A stretch of 64,000 nucleotides of DNA from Sulfurimonas crateris. Its GTDB lineage: Bacteria; Campylobacterota; Campylobacteria; Campylobacterales; Sulfurimonadaceae. The position numbers and the translations under genes are program-made. The stretch covers positions 62,001-126,000 of the forward strand of contig NZ_SZPX01000004.1 in NCBI RefSeq assembly GCF_005217605.1, written 5' to 3'. Shown piece by piece: positions 1-7,546 of the stretch (position 1 is the stretch's first letter; each line of letters starts with the position of its first letter). The notes below the pieces were generated by a model. That model saw nothing but the letters and a program-made list of their open reading frames with translations. It had not been told where the DNA came from and searched no databases.

Positions 1-581
1 GTATACTGTGCAAGAGCAACAGCTCCAACCAGTGTCCCGAATATCCCGAACTGTGCAGCTCCGCCTAGAAGTGCAGTCTTAGGATTAGAGAGAAGAGGAC
101 CGAAGTCGGTCATCGCTCCAACACCCATAAATATCAGGATAGGGAAAAACTGATTTGCCAAGCCCATCTCATACATAATCCCCAAGAAACCGTCAGGTCC
201 TGCGATTCCTGCAACTGGAATGTTTGCCAAAAGACCGCCGAAACCTATAGGCAGAAGAAGCAGAGGCTCAAAGCCCTTTGCAATTGCCAGATAAAAAAGC
301 ACAAATGCAATAAGTATCATGATGATTCTACCCCAAGACTTGTGGAAGTCACTCATCTTCTCGCCGTGAGAACTTAGCTCATCCGGATTTGGGCTGACAA
401 AAGCTTTTATACCCGTAGAGTTTACAAAACCCCCTACCATCTCACCGAATGATTGAGTTTGATATGTCTCCTCTTTATGAGTAGAAGCTCCGGATGCAGC
501 ATCTGCCCCAGCGCTTGCATACATCGTTGTAGCGCCTATGAGCATTACAAAGGTAAATAGTTTTATTATGATAAATCTCAT
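1..581 (-). CDS. oadB: Oxaloacetate decarboxylase beta subunit, 3' truncated by window edge
   Basis: This is the N-terminal 193 or so codons of the Na+-translocating membrane subunit of oxaloacetate decarboxylase (OadB/GcdB family). The translation begins with a hydrophobic leader (MRFIIIKLF...) and a short polar stretch, followed by the conserved OadB start with repeated glycine-rich membrane segments such as LLLLPIGFGGLLANIP and FPILIFMGVGAMTDFGPLL. OadB couples decarboxylation of the carboxybiotin made by OadA to Na+ export across the inner membrane. The ATG lies 5 bases after the oadA stop, so the two are cotranscribed. The leader ahead of the usual family start is a little long and could be a signal peptide. 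The gene continues beyond base 1. Confidence 0.9.
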   Translation of the reverse strand, partial: MRFIIIKLFTFVMLIGATTMYASAGADAASGASTHKEETYQTQSFGEMVGGFVNSTGIKAFVSPNPDELSSHGEKMSDFHKSWGRIIMILIAFVLFYLAIAKGFEPLLLLPIGFGGLLANIPVAGIAGPDGFLGIMYEMGLANQFFPILIFMGVGAMTDFGPLLSNPKTALLGGAAQFGIFGTLVGAVALAQY

Positions 582-586
582 ACTTA

Positions 587-2383
587 TTATCCTAGCACTG
601 CTACGACTTGACCTTCGACTACTTTATCATTAGTAGCAACATTGATAGATTTAATAACACCGCCTTTTGGTGCTACGATATCAATCTCCATCTTCATTGA
701 CTCTAGGATCATAATCACATCACCCTCGTTTACGCTTTGACCCGGATTAGCGACTATCTTCCAAACATTGCCCGGAAGAAGTGCTTTTATATCTAAAGAG
801 TTTCCTGATGATTGAGCAGCTTTTGGAGCCGACGTCTCAGTCGCTTCTCCGTTTACCTCTGTGACTTGAATATTAACGTCACCCTCTGCTACTTGAACAC
901 TAAATTTTTGACCGTCAACTACGACAGTATAGCTTCCATTACCCATTTTTGAACTTCCTTCTTCTTTTTTCATTGTTGATATTTTTCTAACATTTAACTC
1001 TCCCTCTCCCTTAAGAAAAGCGATACCTTTATCGTGACAAGCTGCAGCTATGAAGATATTCTCTTCAGTTATCTCGATATTTTCCTCTTTTAGTCTGTTT
1101 ATCCAGTTAGCCAGAGATTTGCTCTCATCTGCATTTGCAAGATCCAGAGCTTTTTCAGTTGTCGGCGGCAATCCAAGTTTTTCAGATGCAATTCTTACAA
1201 CTTCAGGATCCGGTGCAACAGGAGTTTTACCGAAATATCCAAGAACCATCTTTCCATAACCAGGAGCAATCGCGTTCCATGGTCCTTGCATAACGTTGTT
1301 AAGTGCTTGCTGGAAGTAGAATTGAGAGACAGGAGTAACAGATGTACCGTAACCGCCCTTCTCTACAACCTCTGTCATAGCCGCAATAACCTCTGGAAAT
1401 CTATCCAAAATATCATTATCGCGCATCATCTGAGTATTTGCAGTAAGCGCGCCTCCAGGCATTGGAGAGAATGGAATAATAGGAGAGACCATCGTCGCTT
1501 CAGGAGGCATAAAATAGTCTGAGAGACAATTTTGAAGCTCTTTTTCGTATGTTAATATCTTGTTTATCTCTAATCCGCCAAGGTCATAGTCCATACCTTT
1601 TGTAGCGTGAAGCATTGTTAAGATATCAGGCTGGCTTGTTCCGCCGCTTACAGGAGAAGCTGCCATATCAATACCGTCTACACCTGCTTCTAATGCTGCC
1701 ATATACGCAGCAACAGAGACACCTGCCGTCTCATGAGTGTGAAGTCTTAAGTGTGTTCCCTCAGGAATAAGACGTCTAGCCATCTGGATAGTCTCAAACA
1801 CTTTTTGAGGATTTGAAGTTCCTGAAGCATCTTTAAAGCAGATGCTGTTATAAGGTATACCACTGTCTAATATCTCACGAAGTGTTCTTTCGTAAAACTC
1901 AACAGTATGAGCACCGTAGCACCCCGGAGGAAGATCCATCATTGTCACAACGATCTCATGTTTTAGCCCGTGATGTACGATTCTCTCACCTGAATATTTT
2001 AAATTTTCTACGTCATTAAGCGCGTCAAAGTTTCTAATTGTAGTAGTACCATGCTTTTTGAACATCTTTGCGTGAAGATCGATAAGCTCTTTTGAACCAG
2101 TATCTAGCATTACCGTATTGACACCGCGCGCCAATGTCTGAAGGTTTGCGTCTGGTCCAACTATCTTGCGAAACTTGTCCATCATCTCAAATGCATCTTC
2201 TCTTAAGTAGAAATACAGAGATTGAAACCTCGCCCCTCCGCCAAACTCAAAGTGTGTTATTCCCGCAGTTTTTGCAGCTTCTACTGCCGGGAAGAAGTCG
2301 TTCATAAGTACACGACCGCCGAAAACGGACTGAAAACCGTCTCTAAAAGTCGTATCCATTATATCAATAAATTTTTTAGCCAT
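587..2383 (-). CDS. oadA: Oxaloacetate decarboxylase alpha subunit (biotin-dependent carboxyltransferase)
   Basis: A 598-residue cytoplasmic subunit that transfers the carboxyl group of oxaloacetate to biotin. The N-terminal half is an HMGL-like TIM barrel beginning DTTFRDGFQS at about residue 10; the family's usual form is DTTLRDAHQS. A central conserved carboxylase domain follows. The C-terminus is a biotinyl domain with ESMKME, in which Lys564 is the expected biotinylated residue, preceded by an Ala/Ser-rich linker at about 510-525. PycB, the carboxyltransferase half of pyruvate carboxylase, has the same architecture. The flanking oadG and oadB favour the decarboxylase pump. The reaction may serve pyruvate/oxaloacetate balance and a sodium gradient. 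Confidence 0.93.
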   Translation of the reverse strand: MAKKFIDIMDTTFRDGFQSVFGGRVLMNDFFPAVEAAKTAGITHFEFGGGARFQSLYFYLREDAFEMMDKFRKIVGPDANLQTLARGVNTVMLDTGSKELIDLHAKMFKKHGTTTIRNFDALNDVENLKYSGERIVHHGLKHEIVVTMMDLPPGCYGAHTVEFYERTLREILDSGIPYNSICFKDASGTSNPQKVFETIQMARRLIPEGTHLRLHTHETAGVSVAAYMAALEAGVDGIDMAASPVSGGTSQPDILTMLHATKGMDYDLGGLEINKILTYEKELQNCLSDYFMPPEATMVSPIIPFSPMPGGALTANTQMMRDNDILDRFPEVIAAMTEVVEKGGYGTSVTPVSQFYFQQALNNVMQGPWNAIAPGYGKMVLGYFGKTPVAPDPEVVRIASEKLGLPPTTEKALDLANADESKSLANWINRLKEENIEITEENIFIAAACHDKGIAFLKGEGELNVRKISTMKKEEGSSKMGNGSYTVVVDGQKFSVQVAEGDVNIQVTEVNGEATETSAPKAAQSSGNSLDIKALLPGNVWKIVANPGQSVNEGDVIMILESMKMEIDIVAPKGGVIKSINVATNDKVVEGQVVAVLG

Positions 2384-2391
2384 ACTAATCC

Positions 2392-2628
2392 TTAACTTTC
2401 TCTATGAAATTTAATTGCCGCCGTTATTGCCGCAACTACCTTTTTTTGATTGTTCTGAGTGCCGGGTGATGAAGATGAATTAGCGCTCGGCTGAACTTCG
2501 GGGAAAAATTTATGTAAAACTTTTGACATAATTCCCATCAGGAAGATCAAAATTATAAGAAACAAGAACACCGCTCCCATTCCAAGGCCCATAAACTTTA
2601 AGCCCTCTACTACAAGGTTAGTATCCAT
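2392..2628 (-). CDS. oadG: Oxaloacetate decarboxylase gamma subunit
   Basis: A 78-residue protein with one N-terminal transmembrane helix (about residues 12-35, GLGMGAVFLFLIILIFLMGI) and a short polar Ser/Pro-rich tail. This is the normal architecture of OadG, which holds the alpha and beta subunits together and helps bind the metal. It is the first gene of the minus-strand series oadG-oadA-oadB, with 8 bases to oadA. The identification rests on its size, its topology and its position next to oadA; the sequence alone is weakly conserved. Confidence 0.85.
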   Translation of the reverse strand: MDTNLVVEGLKFMGLGMGAVFLFLIILIFLMGIMSKVLHKFFPEVQPSANSSSSPGTQNNQKKVVAAITAAIKFHRES

Positions 2629-2665
2629 ATCAATATACCTCTTTTTTATATTTGGCGGATATTGT

Positions 2666-2671
2666 ATTATA
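2666..2671 (-). promoter_or_regulatory. oadG: Probable -10 box of the oad operon
   Basis: Read on the minus strand this is TATAAT, a perfect sigma-70 -10 hexamer. It lies about 38 bases upstream of the oadG start and is the only good match in the divergent intergenic region on that strand. There is no clear -35 element, which is common in Campylobacterota promoters. Confidence 0.45.
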
Positions 2672-2700
2672 TAAATGTTTAAAAAGCCTTGTTGCTCCTT

Positions 2701-2718
2701 TTTTAATTTAAATTAAAA
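2701..2718. repeat. 18-bp perfect palindrome between divergent oadG and DUF3817 genes
   Basis: TTTTAATTT followed directly by its reverse complement AAATTAAAA. It lies between the minus-strand oad -10 box and a plus-strand TATAAT at 2742-2747 that fits the gene starting at 2775. The position suits a regulator site acting on both promoters, but pure AT palindromes also arise by chance in such AT-rich DNA. Confidence 0.3.
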
Positions 2719-2774
2719 GTCATATTGTTACTTTTTGATTATATAATTCATAAAAATTTTATATAGGTGTAGCT

Positions 2775-3065
2775 GTGAAAAATGAAAATGTCGTCAAATT
2801 CGGACATATAAATACAATAGAGGGATATTCATACTTAGCACTTGTTTTTATTGCAATGCCTATGAAATATTTTATGGATATACCATTGGCGGTAAAAGTT
2901 GTCGGCATGATACACGGAATACTTTTTATACTTTTTTGTATGCTTTTGGCGAAGGCATGGCATGAGGCAAAGTGGCCATTTAAAGAGAGTGTCGTATTCT
3001 TCATAGCTTCTCTCATACCTTTTGGAACCTTTTTCACAAAAGCTAAAATAAAAACTTATGAATAA
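2775..3065 (+). CDS. DUF3817-type small integral membrane protein
   Basis: A 96-residue protein with three predicted transmembrane segments (about 18-35, 40-62 and 72-90). It carries the features I associate with DUF3817/YdzA-like membrane proteins: EGYSYLALVFIAMPMKY near the start, then VGMIHGILFILFC, and PFGTFF near the C-terminus. The start is GTG at 2775. A TATAAT at 2742-2747 gives a leader of about 20 bases. The function of this family is unknown. The gene is divergent from the oad operon and leads into two further small membrane proteins on the same strand. Confidence 0.7.
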   Translation: MKNENVVKFGHINTIEGYSYLALVFIAMPMKYFMDIPLAVKVVGMIHGILFILFCMLLAKAWHEAKWPFKESVVFFIASLIPFGTFFTKAKIKTYE

Positions 3066-3117
3066 AAAAGTTTTCTTTGGCTAGAATAACTTCACTTAAA
3101 TAGAAGGAACTATATTT

Positions 3118-3426
3118 ATGATCGCCGGAGTAAATGAGCAAGATTTTGTAGCATATATGATATTTGGGCTTATTTTAAATTTTCTGTTCTCAATTATGTT
3201 TGGAGTATATCTCAGTAAAAACATAGGCGTTACAGAGATGATGAGATCAAAGGGAGATAAAGAGCAGTCGCTTCTGGTAAGTCTGAGTCTTTTTATCCCG
3301 TATGCAAAGATGTTAATCACTCTTTACAGAGTAGCTATACTGCAAATATTCTTTTTAAACAGAGGGTATTCACATAAAGAGTTCTGGATATATATGACTA
3401 CGAACAGACTCAATAAAGTGGATTAA
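3118..3426 (+). CDS. Hypothetical small membrane protein
   Basis: A 102-residue protein. Residues 10-33 (VAYMIFGLILNFLFSIMFGV) form a clear transmembrane helix, and the segment around 52-75 (LLVSLSLFIPYAKMLITLYRV) could be a second. Between them is a charged loop (MMRSKGDKEQ). The ATG at 3118 follows AGAAGGAA, a good ribosome binding site. It sits 53 bases after the DUF3817 gene and 8 bases before another small membrane protein, so these probably form one transcript. I do not recognise the family. Confidence 0.6.
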   Translation: MIAGVNEQDFVAYMIFGLILNFLFSIMFGVYLSKNIGVTEMMRSKGDKEQSLLVSLSLFIPYAKMLITLYRVAILQIFFLNRGYSHKEFWIYMTTNRLNKVD

Positions 3427-3434
3427 TCTAAATT

Positions 3435-3605
3435 ATGAGCAATTTCAAACTGAAAATAGTACTCACCATTCTGACGGGTATTATTTTTTCGTTTGTTTTC
3501 ATAATCCTTGCTTTTGTCCTTCCAACACAAGAAAAAGAACCAACTATCATAAAAAAGCCTAGTAATATTCTTGAAGAGGTTTCAAAATCTCTTAAAAATA
3601 AGTAA
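3435..3605 (+). CDS. Hypothetical 56-residue single-pass membrane protein
   Basis: A short reading frame starting ATG at 3435 (MSNFKLKIVL...) and ending TAA at 3603-3605. Residues 7-29 are strongly hydrophobic (IVLTILTGIIFSFVFIILAF). A polar Lys/Glu-rich tail of about 27 residues follows, giving a bitopic protein with a basic N-terminus. It starts 8 bases after the preceding membrane gene, in the same direction, and ends 8 bases before the end of the convergent gene at 3613. It fills the gap exactly and its codon use matches the neighbours, which supports a real gene. No family recognised. Confidence 0.5.
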   Translation: MSNFKLKIVLTILTGIIFSFVFIILAFVLPTQEKEPTIIKKPSNILEEVSKSLKNK

Positions 3606-3612
3606 AAAGAGA

Positions 3613-4125
3613 TTAAAGAGAATTTTTAACCTGTATAAGTTTCAGTGTCTCATATGCACATAGAGGATTGAGTTTGACTGCAGATATTTCAAGAGCTTTG
3701 ACGCACAGTCTCATATAGTCCAAGTCATCTTCATTCATTATTATTTTAAGTAGTTTCTCGGCATCTTTAATCCTAAGATTTCTTACAACTCCAAGATTTT
3801 TATGTGCAAGATTTCTGATGTCCATGTAGTCTAGAGGTCTGTTTTCCAGTTTATCCAGTTTTAGTTTGTGTATATATTCGTAAAATGTTACTTTTGCTTT
3901 TAATATCTGAATAATATAGTCTTCTACCAGCTGAAAGACGGTCTCTCTATCCAAAGAGAGCTCTTCGACCGCTTCACCTATTTCATAGCGATACTCAGAT
4001 ATATCCAGATCACTAAAATTTTTTTCAATAAAATTACTGCCTTCGATCAAGAGCCTGTCGATTCTGCGTCGAAGTTCGGCATTCTCAGGCCGTCTTTTTT
4101 CTCTATTGTCATTATTCATAGACAT
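3613..4125 (-). CDS. Hypothetical helical cytoplasmic protein
   Basis: A 170-residue, highly charged protein with no membrane segment or signal peptide. It opens with a basic/acidic stretch (MSMNNDNREKRRPENAELRRR), and the rest is predicted largely alpha-helical, with many Leu/Ile/Glu/Lys heptad-like patterns. Met3 is an alternative start (4119). It lies downstream of htpG on the same strand, 94 bases away with small hairpins between, and converges on the small membrane gene ending at 3605. I do not recognise the family and see no catalytic motif. Confidence 0.55.
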   Translation of the reverse strand: MSMNNDNREKRRPENAELRRRIDRLLIEGSNFIEKNFSDLDISEYRYEIGEAVEELSLDRETVFQLVEDYIIQILKAKVTFYEYIHKLKLDKLENRPLDYMDIRNLAHKNLGVVRNLRIKDAEKLLKIIMNEDDLDYMRLCVKALEISAVKLNPLCAYETLKLIQVKNSL

Positions 4126-4219
4126 AAAATATCATAACTTTCTTTTATTGTTGCAATCCCTTCTCTCAAAAGGGTTTAAATAATATATGAGTGCTACAAA
4201 AGCACCCATAAAATAGGCT

Positions 4220-6112
4220 TTACACAGCCTTAGTTATGATTCTGTTTAGTCTTGTTATAAAGCCTGCTGTATCATCAAGTTCTAGACCTTCAAAAAGTTT
4301 TGCTTGATCTAGTAGAACATGAGCCGCATCGCTTATGAGATTTTGATCCGAAGAGTTTTTCAGCTTTAAGATAAGCTCATGTTTAGGATTTATCTGCAGT
4401 ATTGGAGCAGGTGCCGGAGCAACGGTATTTTGTCCCATCTGCTTCATCATCTGAGCCATCATATAAGCAGGATCCTCTTTATCCTCTTTTAGCTTTACTG
4501 GAGACTCTACAAGATCAAAGGTTACCTCTACAGATTTTACGCTATCACCCAAAGAGTCTTTGAGCTCTTTTACAAGTCCTTCAAACTCCTTAGCGCTCTC
4601 TTGCTCTGCTTTTTTCTCATCTTCATTCTCGCCGAATTTTGCATCACTCACATGAACAAACTTATACTCTTTATACTCTGTGATCATAGGGAAGATAATA
4701 GTGTCAATCTCTTCATTTAGAACAAGTACGTCAATTCCGCGTGATTTAAATCTCTCCAGAGCAGGTGAGTTTTTAAGCATTGAGAGCGAAGTTTTACCGG
4801 TGATGTAATAGATCTCTTTTTTCTCTTCATCTACATTTTTGAGGAAATCCTCAAACATTACAGTCTCATCCGATTTGAGAGTGTTGAACTTCATCAGCTC
4901 CAAGATCTTCTCACGATTGCCATAATCACTATAGAGTCCCTCTTTTAGTACATTTCCAAACTCTTTAAAGAAATTTTCATATTTATCTTTTTCATTCTTA
5001 GCCATCTTTGCAAGTTCGGAGAGAACTTTTTTAACAGATGCGTTTCTAATTTTTGCCATTACCGCATTTGACTGCAATATCTCCCTTGATACATTAAGAG
5101 GAAGGTCTTTAGAGTCGATGACACCGCGCAGGAATCTCATATAAGTCGGCATAAGCTCTTTTTCATCATCCGTGATAAATACACGGTTTATATAGAGTTT
5201 AATTCCCGTCTGATAATCAACTCTGTAGATATCCATCGGCGCTTTTGATGGGATATAAAAGAGAGTCGTGTACTCTATTGCTCCCTCTGCTTTGTTGTGC
5301 ATCCAAGTAAGAGGTTCCTCCGAAGAGTGTGCGATGGAGCTGTAGAAATCTTTATACTCTTCATCTTTTATCTCACTTTTTGATATCGTCCAAAGAGCGT
5401 TTGCACGGTTAATCTGAACGTTCTCTATCTCATTTTTTGACGGCTCTATCTCATTGCCATCATCATCTTTTTTTGCAGGGATATACTTCTCTTTATCCAT
5501 AAAGATCGCAAAAGGGATGTGGTTTGAATACTTTTTAATGATATTCTCAATTCTGTAACTGTCCAAAAACTCTGCATCGTCATCATTTAAATGCATAATA
5601 ATAGTCGTACCGTGAGAATCTCTTGTAGCTTTTTCTATCTCAAACTCGCCATCACCCTTGCTTGTCCAGAGATACGCCTGCTCTTCGCCCGCTTTTTTTG
5701 TTATAACTTCTACAGAGTGTGCGACCATAAAACAAGCATAGAAACCTACACCGAACTGACCGATAAGATTAGAATCTTTTTTCTGATCTCCAGTCATCTG
5801 CTCTAAAAATGCTTTTGTACCTGATTTTGCTATGGTACCCAAGTTGTTCATGAGGTCTTGCTCATTCATGCCAATACCACTATCTTTAATAGTCAGAGTC
5901 TTTGCATCTTTATCAGCAACTATATCTATTCTCGGTGAGAACTCAACGCCTTTATATGCATCGTCCGTTAATACAAGCATATTTAACTTATCAAGCGCAT
6001 CTGACGCGTTGGATACTAACTCACGAATAAATATCTCTTTGTTTGAATATAGTGAGTGTATCATAAGATTTAATATTTGATTTGCTTCTGTCTGAAACTG
6101 ATGTTTTGCCAT
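4220..6112 (-). CDS. htpG: Chaperone HtpG (Hsp90)
   Basis: A 630-residue bacterial Hsp90, the usual length. The N-terminal GHKL ATPase domain shows NASDALDKL (about 35), the ATP-binding DSGIGM (about 77) and GQFGVGFYACF (about 118). The middle domain has ELMPTYMRFLRGVIDSKDLP and NVSREILQ. The C-terminal dimerisation domain ends in an ordinary bacterial tail without the eukaryotic MEEVD. It assists folding of client proteins in the cytoplasm. The gene is monocistronic in appearance. I see no CIRCE-type heat-shock operator upstream. Confidence 0.97.
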   Translation of the reverse strand: MAKHQFQTEANQILNLMIHSLYSNKEIFIRELVSNASDALDKLNMLVLTDDAYKGVEFSPRIDIVADKDAKTLTIKDSGIGMNEQDLMNNLGTIAKSGTKAFLEQMTGDQKKDSNLIGQFGVGFYACFMVAHSVEVITKKAGEEQAYLWTSKGDGEFEIEKATRDSHGTTIIMHLNDDDAEFLDSYRIENIIKKYSNHIPFAIFMDKEKYIPAKKDDDGNEIEPSKNEIENVQINRANALWTISKSEIKDEEYKDFYSSIAHSSEEPLTWMHNKAEGAIEYTTLFYIPSKAPMDIYRVDYQTGIKLYINRVFITDDEKELMPTYMRFLRGVIDSKDLPLNVSREILQSNAVMAKIRNASVKKVLSELAKMAKNEKDKYENFFKEFGNVLKEGLYSDYGNREKILELMKFNTLKSDETVMFEDFLKNVDEEKKEIYYITGKTSLSMLKNSPALERFKSRGIDVLVLNEEIDTIIFPMITEYKEYKFVHVSDAKFGENEDEKKAEQESAKEFEGLVKELKDSLGDSVKSVEVTFDLVESPVKLKEDKEDPAYMMAQMMKQMGQNTVAPAPAPILQINPKHELILKLKNSSDQNLISDAAHVLLDQAKLFEGLELDDTAGFITRLNRIITKAV

Positions 6113-6208
6113 CTTTTGAATCCTTTTAAGTTAAAATTTTAAGAAATATTAGCAAAAAAAGTTAATAATTGCAAATTATATCAACTAACTTAAGTCTATA
6201 TGACTAAA

Positions 6209-6236
6209 CTATATTTAGTATATCTACTAAATATAG
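6209..6236. repeat. 12-bp perfect inverted repeat with 4-base spacer
   Basis: CTATATTTAGTA, spacer TATC, then the exact reverse complement TACTAAATATAG. It lies in the 287-base region between divergent htpG and the universal stress gene, about 97 bases upstream of the htpG start and about 80 bases upstream of a TATAAT at 6318-6323 that fits the stress gene. Its symmetry and position suit a dimeric regulator's operator. There is no T-run on either side, so a terminator is unlikely. Confidence 0.4.
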
Positions 6237-6399
6237 CAGTGATGATATTAAAAGAACTCTGTTATATTTTTTGAGCTATTTTTTTCTAACGTAACAATAA
6301 CTCCAATATAAATTAGATATAATGACGCGAGAACGGTATGTCTTGTTTTATTTATGTCAATATGATAAAACTACAATATTATTTACTTTTGGAGTCACT

Positions 6400-7227
6400 A
6401 TGAAGAAATTCACAACATTGGTCGCTATAGATTTTTCAAAAAGCAGTTATGTCGTTTTAGAAAAAGCGCTTGATTTTACAAACAAAAGAGATGGTGAACT
6501 TCACGTTGTTCACGTGGTAGAGAGCTCATTCTTTTCAAAAAAAGAGGATATAGACGCTGTGCATGAGCGTAGATATACTGAACTAAGCAAGAATTATAGT
6601 GAAATTAAAAAAGAGAACTTTCACTGTGTCAGCGGCAAAATAAAAGTTGAAGTCGCTAACAGTGCAAAGCTATTAGACGCGGATCTCATCATTATGGGCA
6701 ACAGCGGTGAGACACACTTTTTAAATGAATTTATTATGGGTTCACATACAAAAGAGATAATAAAAAATGCTCAGACTCCTATTTTGGTAATGAAAGATGA
6801 GCATGAGCTAGAGTATAAAAACATCTTGGTATTAACCGACCTCTCTGATGACTCTGCTGCTGCAATCAAAAAAGTAGCCAATTTTTTTCCAAACTCAAAA
6901 ATAACTCTGCTTAACCTATTCTATCTTCCGAGTGATGATAAGTTCGGTCTCTTTGGTTTTGAAGAGGATGACCTTGAGAAATACCAAGCTCGCATAAAAG
7001 ATGAGTCTCAAAAAAATATAGACGCTTTCTTGAAATCTTTATCTATGCCAAATGAGCTAGATATATCTGCCTCAGCAATTGTAAGCTCTTTAAATCCTAA
7101 AAAATTCAAAGAAGAGGCTTCGGATATAAGCTACGATATGCTTTCAATCCACGCAACGCAAAATGTAAGCTTTTTTGCTTTTGATATTTTAGAGCAGTCA
7201 GATGTCGATGTTTTTGTTGTAAAATAG
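6400..7227 (+). CDS. Tandem universal stress protein (UspA family)
   Basis: A 275-residue protein with two Usp domains. The first (about 1-137) opens FTTLVAIDFSKSS and contains the nucleotide-binding loop MGNSGETHFLNEFIMGSHT, which matches G-x2-G-x9-G-S/T. The second (about 145-275) opens NILVLTDLSDDS but lacks an intact G-x2-G-x9-G loop (SIHATQNVSFFAFD), so probably only the first binds ATP. The reading frame is open to 6322, but that codon lies in a TATAAT box. The ATG at 6400 has GGAG 6 bases upstream and begins the conserved fold. Likely a cytoplasmic stress or energy-limitation protein. Confidence 0.85.
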   Translation: MKKFTTLVAIDFSKSSYVVLEKALDFTNKRDGELHVVHVVESSFFSKKEDIDAVHERRYTELSKNYSEIKKENFHCVSGKIKVEVANSAKLLDADLIIMGNSGETHFLNEFIMGSHTKEIIKNAQTPILVMKDEHELEYKNILVLTDLSDDSAAAIKKVANFFPNSKITLLNLFYLPSDDKFGLFGFEEDDLEKYQARIKDESQKNIDAFLKSLSMPNELDISASAIVSSLNPKKFKEEASDISYDMLSIHATQNVSFFAFDILEQSDVDVFVVK

Positions 7228-7234
7228 ATAAACA

Positions 7235-7546
7235 GTGCAAGAGGAGTTTATAGAGCAGATAGAGCCAACACCGACACTTCATTCAAAAAAGTGCAGGTTT
7301 ACAGCTCTGGCATTGAGGCTCTTTGTGCAATATACTACGATCTTTTCTGCTCTAGCCTCTTGGTATCTATACGACTACTTTATAGCTCTGCTTGCTTTAG
7401 TTCTTGCTTTTATCATTATGGGCATCATCCGCTCAAAAATTCGCAATACCGCCATACCTTTTTCTCAAAGAGAGTATCAATACAGCGACAGAGAGATCGC
7501 CGAGTGGTACACGGCAAAAATGCTATGCTATGAGGAGAGCGCCTAA
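7235..7546 (+). CDS. Hypothetical two-TM membrane protein
   Basis: A 103-residue protein with a hydrophobic hairpin at about residues 27-65 (LRLFVQYTTIFSALASWYLYDYFIALLALVLAFIIMGI) and a polar C-terminal tail rich in Tyr/Arg/Glu. The proposed start is GTG at 7235, 7 bases after the universal stress protein stop; no better in-frame ATG exists before the hydrophobic part. The two genes are probably cotranscribed. Its last 4 bases overlap the end of the convergent beta-CASP gene. I do not recognise the family. Confidence 0.5.
   Translation: MQEEFIEQIEPTPTLHSKKCRFTALALRLFVQYTTIFSALASWYLYDYFIALLALVLAFIIMGIIRSKIRNTAIPFSQREYQYSDREIAEWYTAKMLCYEESA

Noticed and set aside
4186-4210. CIRCE-like half-site GAGTGCTA near htpG
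   Set aside because: It lies downstream of htpG, not in its promoter, and the second half reads AGCACCC. It fits a weak hairpin after the gene rather than a heat-shock operator.
6322-6399. Upstream ATG at 6322 as the universal stress protein start
   Set aside because: It lies inside a TATAAT box and adds residues not like the family. ATG 6400 has a good ribosome binding site and begins the conserved fold.
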